Shown: positions 15,101-20,427 of the stretch, in pieces
Numbering within the stretch: the first letter of the stretch is position 1
Layout of the letters: every line of letters starts with the position of its first letter
Source: a virus
Length of the DNA stretch: 20,427 nt
Strand: one strand, 5' to 3'
Virus record (IMG/VR): IMGVR_UViG_3300025849_000282
Span: 1 to 20,427 of that record
Position numbers and translations under genes: made by a program
Notes under the pieces: model-generated
Seen by the model: only the letters and a program-made list of their open reading frames with translations
The model's database searches: none
Told to the model about the DNA's origin: nothing

Positions 15101-16343
15101 CGATTCAGCTAACATGATACTGACTAACGGATTTGGCGTGTACGCTACTAAGTACTTTAAAGCGTCTTCCGCTATTCTCAAGGACGCCCCTGACGATGTA
15201 ATCCATAAGATAGCTGTTGCTTCTGAAAGATTGCTTCATCAAGCGCGTCACTTAAAGCTGTCAGGTTCTGATAGTTTTAATCAGGGAATAGGTATCGGTG
15301 CTACAGGAACCATGAAGCAAGCTGTAACAGCTAATGTTGATCGTCTAACGGCAGGTCTTAACGAGAAGGTTAATGTAATGTCTGGTCTTGCTGCTTGGAA
15401 CGTAAAGCAGAAGGCTATGACTATGATCTTCCAACAGGACAAGCTAGTGGAGATCGTCAATAATCCAAGTATGTTAGACGACCTGACTAGGGCGAAACTA
15501 GCTACTATAGGTATCGGCCCTGACCAACTTGCTCAGTTCAAGAAGATGTCTCAGCGGTATGGAATTTCTGATGATCGCGGTGTTAAAAGCTTTGATGCAC
15601 AGAAATGGCAGACCCATAACGAAGTAGAGTATATCGCTTCCCGTCAGGAATACGAGAACGGTAAGAAGATGCTGAAAGATGGAGACATCGAAGATGCAGA
15701 CTTAGACGAACTTAGAGATGCTATGGAGGCTGAGTACAAATTGTATTCAGAAGGCCGTGAGGCTTATACATCTTTTGTATCGTCAATGAGACAAGCTGCT
15801 GACCGAGGAATCATGACGCCTGGAATTGGTGACACACCTCTTCTAATGGATGGCGCTGTGGCTAAGATGCTAATGCAGTTCCAAACCTACGGGTTCGTTA
15901 TCATGAACAAAATGATAGCCCCTGCGGCGCAGCGTATGCACCACTATAAGGATGCAGATGCAGTTGCTTCTATGGGAATGGCTTTAGCATTAGGAGGTCT
16001 GGTAGTTATCACTAAGGATATGATACGTCATGGTGAAATTAAAGACCGCTCTGCTGGTGAGTGGACGCGTGATGTTCTTGATAGGTCAGGCGCTTTAGCT
16101 TGGTTATCCCCATACGCCGCTGCTATAGAAAAGTCTACTGGTCTTGGTGCAGGAGGTTCACGCTTCCAAGCTAACAATACTATGGGCCAACTATTCGGGC
16201 CTACATTTGGTCTAGGTACTGACGTAGTATCAGGAATAAATGCTCTATCAGATCCCGAAAGGGATGATGGTGCAGAGAAGCTTCGTAGGCTTGCCCCTTA
16301 TCAGGCTCTCTTCAAGATAGCTGATCTAACCTCAGACGATTAA
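12147..16343 (+). CDS. internal virion protein D, T7 gp16-like, without a visible transglycosylase domain
   Basis: The 1398-residue protein is close in length to T7 gp16 (1318) and in the same place, just before the fibre gene. Visible parts are a hydrophobic stretch at about 133-155 ('LMLGMGLSLLDVMTLIPVVG'), a long Lys/Glu/Ala-rich coiled-coil region at about 570-805, and a C-terminus with 'AKMLMQFQTYGFVIMNKM' near 1240 and a hydrophobic 'GMALALGGLVVIT' near 1276-1290, a pattern found at the C-terminus of gp16-type proteins. T7 gp16 carries a lytic transglycosylase domain in its first 150 residues; no Glu-Ser / GLMQ-type motif is seen here. It is expected to be ejected and help form the DNA conduit in the inner membrane. 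AAAGGTGA precedes the ATG. The name rests on size, position and C-terminal pattern. Confidence 0.85.
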   Translation: MDLIRSSTTAEEDTFNRVQAVDMEVSSFSPKPNVMAMGNEGPGVLETAVSFYQQETLFGGMYMASKELGQGSKDLDFNVFRHYQDNKEDLTDIDVFIRQGMFDSVDNLDHFNARASRFRSEIRNRDNMINGNGYGLMLGMGLSLLDVMTLIPVVGQAKKGKALASAANYAMKGGAVVAAQEVALHNMQEFRTMDESVLNVLAGSVLLGAVGGYKGRKVVDKLKRGADDAVRAETTPPLGSLNDPDFIGPLPLLADDIELGGGRIGDDTAGAQRVADSTESVMDGNRGVVANALNKTVGWIDKVTPIGRSFNWTAKTARNVTQRLMDTGGRINKAAAEGQVTLNAETVKNAIKTEYDTLLLQGENTVINLNQAMTGKGRIAQQLASDGTRIVNWGQSATGQAENFDMGLLKPSEFNELVVRSLHGYMSPDDLAKLETRWGADNTKLIKSAVDDYAGKINHSNGRLEDLMVEHGLITDKMRMGNDYHMAQLWDSRIISEDTYKAKDFFIKILQSEPAEDFIEEYGMSIDDYAKLGLEDVTIKDLQGQEQIITKAEGQRYKGEILEDWSGNQYEKALEEIDQAAKAALDAEKVARKSMVEAAAMIRQSTTQIKNLSVKVAKDVVRKTYERINLVKATRSKAQAELAEAQAEIRGKLEKEYAQQLKAVENGPTQRAINAAATKLRKLMKVKGPLEQDPQAIKLAQEAVVEAEINHAVAIDNMWRSIKVNTPAMAKYKERALAARTKLRKAEADIKKKQERVSDLEVAVSKTEDAIKATRALTKESRAAYKDMKSSWRRAKKEAKKAVRLNRTGGAKNMNETVDDLVGNLQQNSKSPQGVLTEAMFEGGRSKSRTIRMTPDQTREAHELGILRNDLHMVLDKQWEEVSARIALRKVFGNNVALDLSDLKKAISEEYDAEIAFLRGKNKKHSHLKDEKRAAIKDVDGLLERLYGRAGMPDDPDSALTWAANKAREYNFTRFGPEFIVTSFTDSANMILTNGFGVYATKYFKASSAILKDAPDDVIHKIAVASERLLHQARHLKLSGSDSFNQGIGIGATGTMKQAVTANVDRLTAGLNEKVNVMSGLAAWNVKQKAMTMIFQQDKLVEIVNNPSMLDDLTRAKLATIGIGPDQLAQFKKMSQRYGISDDRGVKSFDAQKWQTHNEVEYIASRQEYENGKKMLKDGDIEDADLDELRDAMEAEYKLYSEGREAYTSFVSSMRQAADRGIMTPGIGDTPLLMDGAVAKMLMQFQTYGFVIMNKMIAPAAQRMHHYKDADAVASMGMALALGGLVVITKDMIRHGEIKDRSAGEWTRDVLDRSGALAWLSPYAAAIEKSTGLGAGGSRFQANNTMGQLFGPTFGLGTDVVSGINALSDPERDDGAEKLRRLAPYQALFKIADLTSDD

Positions 16344-16350
16344 AACCTTA

Positions 16351-16377
16351 AAGCCCCTCAATAGAGGGGTTTCTTTT
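16351..16377 (+). terminator. rho-independent terminator after the gp16-like gene
   Basis: AAGCCCCTC (16351-16359) pairs with GAGGGGTTT (16364-16372) around loop AATA, with one G-T wobble, and runs into TTTCTTTTAT. It separates the ejection-protein genes from the fibre genes. No convincing promoter is visible in the 24 bases before the fibre gene, so fibre transcription may depend on read-through. Confidence 0.85.
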
Positions 16378-16396
16378 ATATTTAAAAGGAGTCCTA

Positions 16397-18508
16397 ATGG
16401 CTTACTCTTATGTGGCATATATAGCCTCTGGTGGGCAAACACAATTCACAATACCCTTTCCGTACATTGCTCAAGCACACGTTAAGGTAAAGATTAACAA
16501 CGTAGCAAACACATCTTTCGTTTGGTTATCTACCACACAAATACAAGTAACAGCATCGACTGCTAATGACCGTGTGTTCATATACCGAGAAACCTCACCT
16601 GATCAGCGGTTAGTTGATTTTGTAATACCTGGTCAGCTAACCGAAGAAGATTTGGACACAGCGTTTACGCAAACTCAGTTCCTCTCTCAAGAAGCTTTAG
16701 ACAATTCCGTTTTAGGTATATTTGAAGATCCAGCAATAGGTACATTTTCTGCGGTAAATAAGAAAATTTCAAATGTAGCCGACCCAACTGACGCACAAGA
16801 TGCTGTTACCAAATCATGGGCGGAGTCTGGGATGACCTCTCAGCTTGCTCTTGCAGACGCTGCACAGGCTGCTGCACTGGTATCACAAAACGCTGCACTG
16901 GTATCACAAAACGCCTCAGAAGCATCTAAGGTAATCTCTACAGCACAAGCTGTTATATCGACTACTAAAGCTGCTGAGTCATTAGCAAGTGAAGTAATAT
17001 CCACAGCAAAGTCTGTAATCTCTACAGATAAAGCAGCTATTGCTACTACAAAAGCAGCCGAAGCTTTGGCTTCACAGAATGCTTCAAGCACCAGTGAGAC
17101 TAATGCAGCCGCAAGCCTAGATGCATTTAATGATAGGTTCTTAGGCTCTTTTGCCACAGCACCCACTGTTGATAATGATAACGATGCTCTAGCAACGGGT
17201 GCTGTTTACTGGAACAGTACATCATCACGCATGTACGCTTGGACAGGTTCAGTATGGGAAACATTAAAGCCCACTAACACTGAGCAAGCCCACATATCTA
17301 CTGTGGCTGGAATCAGTTCTGCTATCACTACTGTTTCAAACGATGGAACAGACATAGGTGTTGTAGCAGGTAAATCTACTGAGATTGCTAGATTAGGCAC
17401 AGCCTCTGCTGTTGCTGACATGGTGATTTTAGGAACTACTGATGTTGTATCTGACATGAATACGTTGGCTGCTATCCAAGCTAATGTAACTACTGTCGCT
17501 GATATTTCTAGTAACGTAACTACTGTTGCTGGTATATCGTCTAACGTAACCTCAGTTGCAAACAACCAAGCTAACATCAACACCTTAGTTGGTGACATGG
17601 CGAGCGTTAACAACTTTGCTAATAAATACCGAGTACAGTCCACAGCACCTACCGCATCGCTAGACTCTGGTGACCTATGGTGGAACACAGTAGCTAATGA
17701 ACTAAGAGCATATGACACTACTTCAAATGTATGGGCAGCAACCGCACCAACAGCAGCTAACCAAACAGCAATTGATATTGTAGCTGGTGACATTGTTTAC
17801 TCTGAAGATTTAGGTTTCATAGTGGAAGCAGTTACTACTGGTTCTGGTAACTCAATAACTACTGTCGGAGATTCCATTGCTTCTGTAAACGCAGTTAATG
17901 GTTCCCTTGCTTCTGTAAACACAGTGGCGAATAACATTGCTTCTGTAAACGCAGCAGCTAGTAACGCCAGTAATATTAATAGTGCTGTGTCTAATGGAGC
18001 AAACATAACCAGTGTTGCTGGAAATGAAAGTAACATAAATGCTGCTGTTGGAAACTCAAGCAACATTAACAGTGCTGTATCTAACGCTTCTAACATTAAC
18101 AGTGCTGTAGCTAACGCTTCTAACATTAACAGTGCTGTAGCTAACTCAGCAAACATTAATAGTGCTGTAGGCAATGCTTCTAACATTAATTTAACCGCAG
18201 GGTCTATCACTAGCATAGATACAGTTGCTGGCTCTATAGCTGATGTTAATAGGTACGCTTCAGAATACACAATTTCTGCTGGTAACCCATCTAGTCCTAG
18301 TGCTGGTGACTTGTGGTTTGACACTACTAATAGCGTTTTAAACTTCTATACAGGCTCTGCTTGGACAGTAATAGTTTATGGAATCGCTTCTTTAGTTGCT
18401 GACACAACGCCACAGTTAGGTGGTGCATTAGACGCTCAGAACAACAACATGACAAACGTAGGAACCATATCGGGTTCTAACCTACAGTTAGACTTTGGAG
18501 GTCTATAA
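16397..18508 (+). CDS. tail fibre / adaptor with T7 gp17-type N-terminal domain and 10-residue repeats
   Basis: The 703-residue protein begins with a T7-tail-fibre N-terminal domain (about 1-110): 'GGQTQFTIPFPYIAQAHVKV', 'RVFIYRETSPDQRLVDF' and 'LDTAFTQTQFLSQEALD'. In T7 gp17 this part docks the fibre on the tail. Residues about 150-238 are Ala/Ser-rich and coiled-coil-like. Three small units share a G(D/A)-[LV]-[YW]-[WF] ... Y ... W pattern, at about 268, 425 and 637. Between them lie 10-residue repeats of the N-I/V-x-x-V/A-x type, most regular at 526-598. The end ('GSNLQLDFGGL') carries no obvious receptor-binding domain or chaperone. The next fibre gene starts two bases after the stop. AGGAGT precedes the ATG. 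Confidence 0.92.
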   Translation: MAYSYVAYIASGGQTQFTIPFPYIAQAHVKVKINNVANTSFVWLSTTQIQVTASTANDRVFIYRETSPDQRLVDFVIPGQLTEEDLDTAFTQTQFLSQEALDNSVLGIFEDPAIGTFSAVNKKISNVADPTDAQDAVTKSWAESGMTSQLALADAAQAAALVSQNAALVSQNASEASKVISTAQAVISTTKAAESLASEVISTAKSVISTDKAAIATTKAAEALASQNASSTSETNAAASLDAFNDRFLGSFATAPTVDNDNDALATGAVYWNSTSSRMYAWTGSVWETLKPTNTEQAHISTVAGISSAITTVSNDGTDIGVVAGKSTEIARLGTASAVADMVILGTTDVVSDMNTLAAIQANVTTVADISSNVTTVAGISSNVTSVANNQANINTLVGDMASVNNFANKYRVQSTAPTASLDSGDLWWNTVANELRAYDTTSNVWAATAPTAANQTAIDIVAGDIVYSEDLGFIVEAVTTGSGNSITTVGDSIASVNAVNGSLASVNTVANNIASVNAAASNASNINSAVSNGANITSVAGNESNINAAVGNSSNINSAVSNASNINSAVANASNINSAVANSANINSAVGNASNINLTAGSITSIDTVAGSIADVNRYASEYTISAGNPSSPSAGDLWFDTTNSVLNFYTGSAWTVIVYGIASLVADTTPQLGGALDAQNNNMTNVGTISGSNLQLDFGGL
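16871..16912 (+). repeat. perfect 21-bp tandem duplication in the fibre gene
   Basis: The unit GCTGCACTGGTATCACAAAAC occurs twice head to tail (16871-16891 and 16892-16912) without a mismatch, coding for AALVSQN twice. It keeps the frame. The absence of any silent change suggests a recent slippage or recombination event in the coiled-coil-like shaft. Confidence 0.95.
17972..18190 (+). repeat. 30-bp tandem coding repeats in the fibre shaft
   Basis: Seven 30-bp units (17972-18181) plus a partial eighth encode NINSAV-x-N-x-S/A, residues 526-598. Units four to six are nearly identical at DNA level (TCTAACATTAACAGTGCTGT core), while the outer ones have diverged. Looser 10-residue repeats continue upstream (IASVN... 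at about 17877-17960 and NVTTVA... at about 17480-17590). The period fits a repetitive trimeric shaft. Confidence 0.95.
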
Positions 18509-18510
18509 AC

Positions 18511-19464
18511 ATGAGTAAATTATTACAACTTCGTGGTGGCACAACTGCTGAACATGCTTCGTTCACAGGTGCAGTCCGTGAGGTCACAGTAGACACAACC
18601 AAAGACACCCTCGTTGTCCATGATGGTACAACTGCTGGTGGTCACGCACTTTCCACTGCGGCTGATGTATCGGCTGCTCTTGCCACATTAGTAGATTCAG
18701 CCCCTGCAACATTGAACACGTTGAATGAGCTAGCTGCTGCACTTGGTGATGATGCTAACTATGCGGCTACCACTACTGCTGCCATTGGCTTAAAAGCACC
18801 CATTGCTTCCCCCACATTTACGGGCGACATTGGGATGCCTGATGGCTCTATTGATGATGGTTTTATAAACACGATGTCAGCCAGCAAACTGACAGGGGAT
18901 TTACCTGCTATTAGCGGTGCTAACCTTACAGGCGTTCAGCCTTTCCCATCAGGCACTGTCATGGTGTTTCATCAAACAGCCGCACCTACTGGCTGGACTA
19001 AAAGCACTACACACAATGACAAAGCATTAAGAGTTGTTAGTGGTGATGGTGGCGGTAATGGTGGTACACATGATTTAACCAGCCCACCAAGCCTTGCTCA
19101 CACTCATACAGGTGCTGCTCACACTCACAGTATTGGCGCACACAGTCATGGTAACAACCTGTCTGCTGCTGCACATACACTGTCTGTAGCCCAGATGCCT
19201 AGTCACAACCACACAATTACTCGAAGAGTAATACAGGGTGCAAGGTGGGATTATGCTGAAGCATTCTCTTACCAAGGTGGTGGATACACCATACCTTCTA
19301 ACTACACGGGTGGAAGCGGCTCTCACAGTCACGGAATGTCAGGTGGAGTAAGTAACTCAAGTGCTTATAACTCTGGTTCTGCTGGTGCTGACACTACAAG
19401 TTCAACAACGCCTACATCATTTGCTCCAAAGTACATTGATGTAATTATCTGCGCTAAAGACTAG
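18511..19464 (+). CDS. tip tail fibre with HxH metal-site motifs and collar-like C-terminal region
   Basis: The 317-residue protein starts with 'LLQLRGGTTAEHASFTGA' and 'DTLVVHDGTTAGGHAL', the small N-terminal domain found on many fibres and tropism-determinant proteins. A middle part has 'ASPTFTGDI' and 'ASKLTGDLPAISGANLTGV', a common fibre shaft motif. From about residue 147 it resembles tail-collar/T4 short-fibre proteins: 'PSGTVMVFHQTAAPTGWTK', then HxH at 197, 204, 211, 232 and 272, 'LSVAQMPSHNHT' and a C-terminal 'FAPKYIDVIICAKD'. In T4 gp37, HxH motifs hold iron ions along the trimer axis, so metal binding here is plausible. GGAGG before the ATG supports the start, and a two-base gap links it to the adaptor gene. 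It is the likely receptor-binding tip. Confidence 0.88.
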   Translation: MSKLLQLRGGTTAEHASFTGAVREVTVDTTKDTLVVHDGTTAGGHALSTAADVSAALATLVDSAPATLNTLNELAAALGDDANYAATTTAAIGLKAPIASPTFTGDIGMPDGSIDDGFINTMSASKLTGDLPAISGANLTGVQPFPSGTVMVFHQTAAPTGWTKSTTHNDKALRVVSGDGGGNGGTHDLTSPPSLAHTHTGAAHTHSIGAHSHGNNLSAAAHTLSVAQMPSHNHTITRRVIQGARWDYAEAFSYQGGGYTIPSNYTGGSGSHSHGMSGGVSNSSAYNSGSAGADTTSSTTPTSFAPKYIDVIICAKD

Positions 19465-19471
19465 GAATAAT

Positions 19472-19771
19472 ATGGGAATGAAAGTTGAACACACCTGTCC
19501 TTTGGGGTCTGAATGTGAAACAGCAGAAAACAATGTAATCAAGAGATGCTCTTGGTACACCAAGCTAGCTGGCACTGACCCTAATACAGGTAAAGAAATA
19601 GAAGATTGGGGCTGTGCAATGGCATGGCTACCAACTTTGCTGATAGAAAACGCAGCACAATCAAGAAGCACTTCATCAGCCGTAGAATCTTTTCGCAATG
19701 AAATGGTTAAATCAAATGACCTGTCTAGGGAAATGCTAATCGCAACAGACAGGCAGTTAATAGGTAATTAA
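19472..19771 (+). CDS. four-cysteine small protein downstream of tail fibre genes
   Basis: The 99-residue product has an N-terminal cluster H7, C9, C15, C26 and C48, with 'EHTCPLGSEC', 'RCSWYTKLAGTDPNTGKE' and 'DWGCAMAWLPTLLIENAAQS'. It ends in a charged helix ('AVESFRNEMVKSND'). The four cysteines with a histidine suggest a metal or iron-sulphur site, or disulphides. Similar small proteins occur beside fibre genes of environmental phages as I recall, but their function is unknown to me. AGGA overlapping the upstream stop codon serves as ribosome binding site, and the gap is only seven bases. I see no signal peptide. Confidence 0.8.
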   Translation: MGMKVEHTCPLGSECETAENNVIKRCSWYTKLAGTDPNTGKEIEDWGCAMAWLPTLLIENAAQSRSTSSAVESFRNEMVKSNDLSREMLIATDRQLIGN

Positions 19772-19773
19772 TA

Positions 19774-20157
19774 ATGGCAACAGTACAGGTAGTAACAGAA
19801 GATAAACTGATTTCAGTTGATGGGGATGTGCGAGAAGGTGAATACACTTTTCCAGCTAACCTATGGGCTATTCAATGGGATGGTTCAACAGGTCACGCAG
19901 AATGGACTGACGGGCCTAACACAGTAATAGAGGCTTCGGATGTAGCTGGCTATATTACAGCTTGGGAAGAAAATGTCCCCGAAGCAGAGGAAGAAGAAGT
20001 AGAACCCACGGCTGAACAAGTTGCTAATAGCGAGAACAGGTCTTATCTAAGGTCTACAGATTGGTATGCTATGCGTAAGGCAGACACAGGTGAAGCTATC
20101 CCAAGTGATATATCAGCACTCCGCGCAGCAGCTAGAGAAGCTATAACAGGAGAATAA
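19774..20157 (+). CDS. putative tail fibre assembly chaperone-like protein
   Basis: This 127-residue protein has an N-terminal part with strands and a 'LWAIQWDGSTGHAEW' motif, an acidic Glu-rich linker (about 69-77), and a C-terminal 'RSYLRSTDWYAMRKADTG' followed by 'IPSDISALRAAAREAI'. The C-terminal pattern (R..L..tDWy..R..etG..iP.di..yR...R) is common in proteins coded behind phage tail fibres, many annotated as fibre assembly proteins (Mu/lambda Tfa-like or DUF4376 type). Position behind two fibre genes fits. The start follows the previous stop by two bases, with only a weak AGGT upstream, so translational coupling is likely. The chaperone function is inferred. Confidence 0.72.
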   Translation: MATVQVVTEDKLISVDGDVREGEYTFPANLWAIQWDGSTGHAEWTDGPNTVIEASDVAGYITAWEENVPEAEEEEVEPTAEQVANSENRSYLRSTDWYAMRKADTGEAIPSDISALRAAAREAITGE

Positions 20158-20160
20158 CTT

Positions 20161-20241
20161 ATGCCCCAAGGCAAAGGTACTTACGGCTCTACGAAAGGTC
20201 GTCCCCCAGCAAAACCTACCAAGAAACCAAAGAAAAAGTAG
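20161..20241 (+). CDS. conserved-looking basic micro-protein (26 aa)
   Basis: ATG at 20161 begins MPQGKGTYGSTKGRPPAK and ends in a lysine/proline tail at TAG (20239-20241). AGGAGA lies inside the end of the upstream gene at a good distance, and the gap is three bases. From memory, very short proteins beginning MPQGKGTYGS are coded near fibre and lysis genes in many environmental phages, which makes the call firmer than its length would. Function is unknown; the charge suggests nucleic-acid or surface binding. The same frame stays open after the amber stop. Confidence 0.78.
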   Translation: MPQGKGTYGSTKGRPPAKPTKKPKKK

Positions 20242-20421
20242 GTGTGGTCTAGTCCTGTTGGACTGCCCCTCGTTCACCAAAGCACTTCCTTGCTGCCAGA
20301 GGGGAAGGCTTTACTTGTCGAACCTGTGGTGGCAGAGAAGCCCATCGAATATCTAGTAGTACAACCCTCAACCAAACCTTACGAAACCCAAGAATATAGC
20401 AGGAGGTATTGGCGATGCTAA
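20242..20421 (+). CDS. doubtful GTG-started small frame (59 codons)
   Basis: Immediately after the TAG of the 26-residue gene and in the same frame, GTG opens 59 codons ending at TAA 20419-20421. The product is proline/valine-rich and ends in 'KPYETQEYSRRYWRC'. It fills most of the 173-nt space before the next ribosome binding site and overlaps the next ATG by seven bases, which is typical phage packing. Against it, no strong Shine-Dalgarno sequence precedes the GTG. It could be translated by re-initiation, by amber read-through, or not at all. There is no recognisable domain. Confidence 0.35.
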   Translation: MWSSPVGLPLVHQSTSLLPEGKALLVEPVVAEKPIEYLVVQPSTKPYETQEYSRRYWRC

Positions 20422-20427
20422 TGGAAA
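20415..20427 (+). CDS. start of a gene cut by the window edge
   Basis: AGGAGG at 20401-20406 lies eight bases before ATG at 20415, an excellent initiation site; a second ATG at 20421 is too far from it. Only four codons (M-L-M-E) are inside the window, so no function can be given. In T7-like gene order, holin, small terminase or lysis genes would be expected here. Confidence 0.65.

Noticed and set aside
17972-18190. CRISPR-like array of 30-bp repeats.
   Set aside because: The repeats are contiguous, without unique spacers, and are in frame within the fibre protein.
17206-18324. Long minus-strand open frames opposite the fibre gene (195 and 175 codons).
   Set aside because: They mirror repetitive Ala/Asn/Ser/Val codons on the + strand, lack ribosome binding sites and would oppose every other gene.
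20253-20399. A frame with a CxxC pair (FTCRTCGGR) between the micro-gene and the last start.
   Set aside because: It is open for 48 codons but has no ATG, GTG or TTG start in frame and only one CxxC; it could be a gene remnant but is not supported.

Overview
This window is a + strand segment of a tailed-phage genome with T7-like virion architecture (short-tailed podovirus). Every supported gene reads left to right, most have a clear Shine-Dalgarno sequence, and neighbours are separated by a few bases or overlap. The order is that of the T7 late region: portal, scaffold, major capsid protein, tail tube A, tail tube B, three internal/ejected virion proteins, then tail fibres. I see no integrase, transposon, tRNA, CRISPR array or host gene. 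The host cannot be read from the sequence. The moderate base composition, the repeat-rich fibre and the small conserved-looking downstream proteins suggest a free-living (perhaps marine) Gram-negative bacterium, and this is inference.

Region 1 (1-1608) holds small pre-structural genes: the tail end of an unrecognised gene, a zinc-ribbon/DUF3310-like protein, two small hypotheticals, a GNAT-type acetyltransferase and a 33-residue lysine-rich micro-gene. A 12-bp hairpin at 784-813 overlaps a sequence resembling a T7-type RNA polymerase promoter. Region 2 (1608-5461) is the head module: a small gp6.7/gp7.3-like protein, portal, scaffold, a 232-nt structured non-coding leader (the largest gap in the window), major capsid protein and a strong terminator. 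Region 3 (5478-16377) is the tail and ejection module: gp11-like, gp12-like, gp14-like, a very large gp15-position protein with a T4-lysozyme-type (GH24) domain at its C-terminus, and a gp16-like protein with no recognisable transglycosylase domain, closed by a second terminator. Region 4 (16397-20241) is the adhesion module: a 703-residue T7-type fibre adaptor with 10-residue repeats, a separate 317-residue tip fibre with five HxH motifs, a four-cysteine protein, a fibre-chaperone-like protein and a 26-residue basic protein. The window ends with a doubtful GTG-started frame and the first codons of another gene.

Functionally, scaffold and portal nucleate the capsid. The gp11/gp12-like proteins complete the tail. 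The gp14-, gp15- and gp16-like proteins would be stored in the head and ejected to build the DNA conduit across the cell envelope, with the lysozyme domain cutting peptidoglycan. The fibre proteins find the host. The most notable departures from T7 are the place and fold of the virion peptidoglycan hydrolase, the fibre split into two polypeptides, and several micro-genes. No wholly new defence or mobile system is evident.
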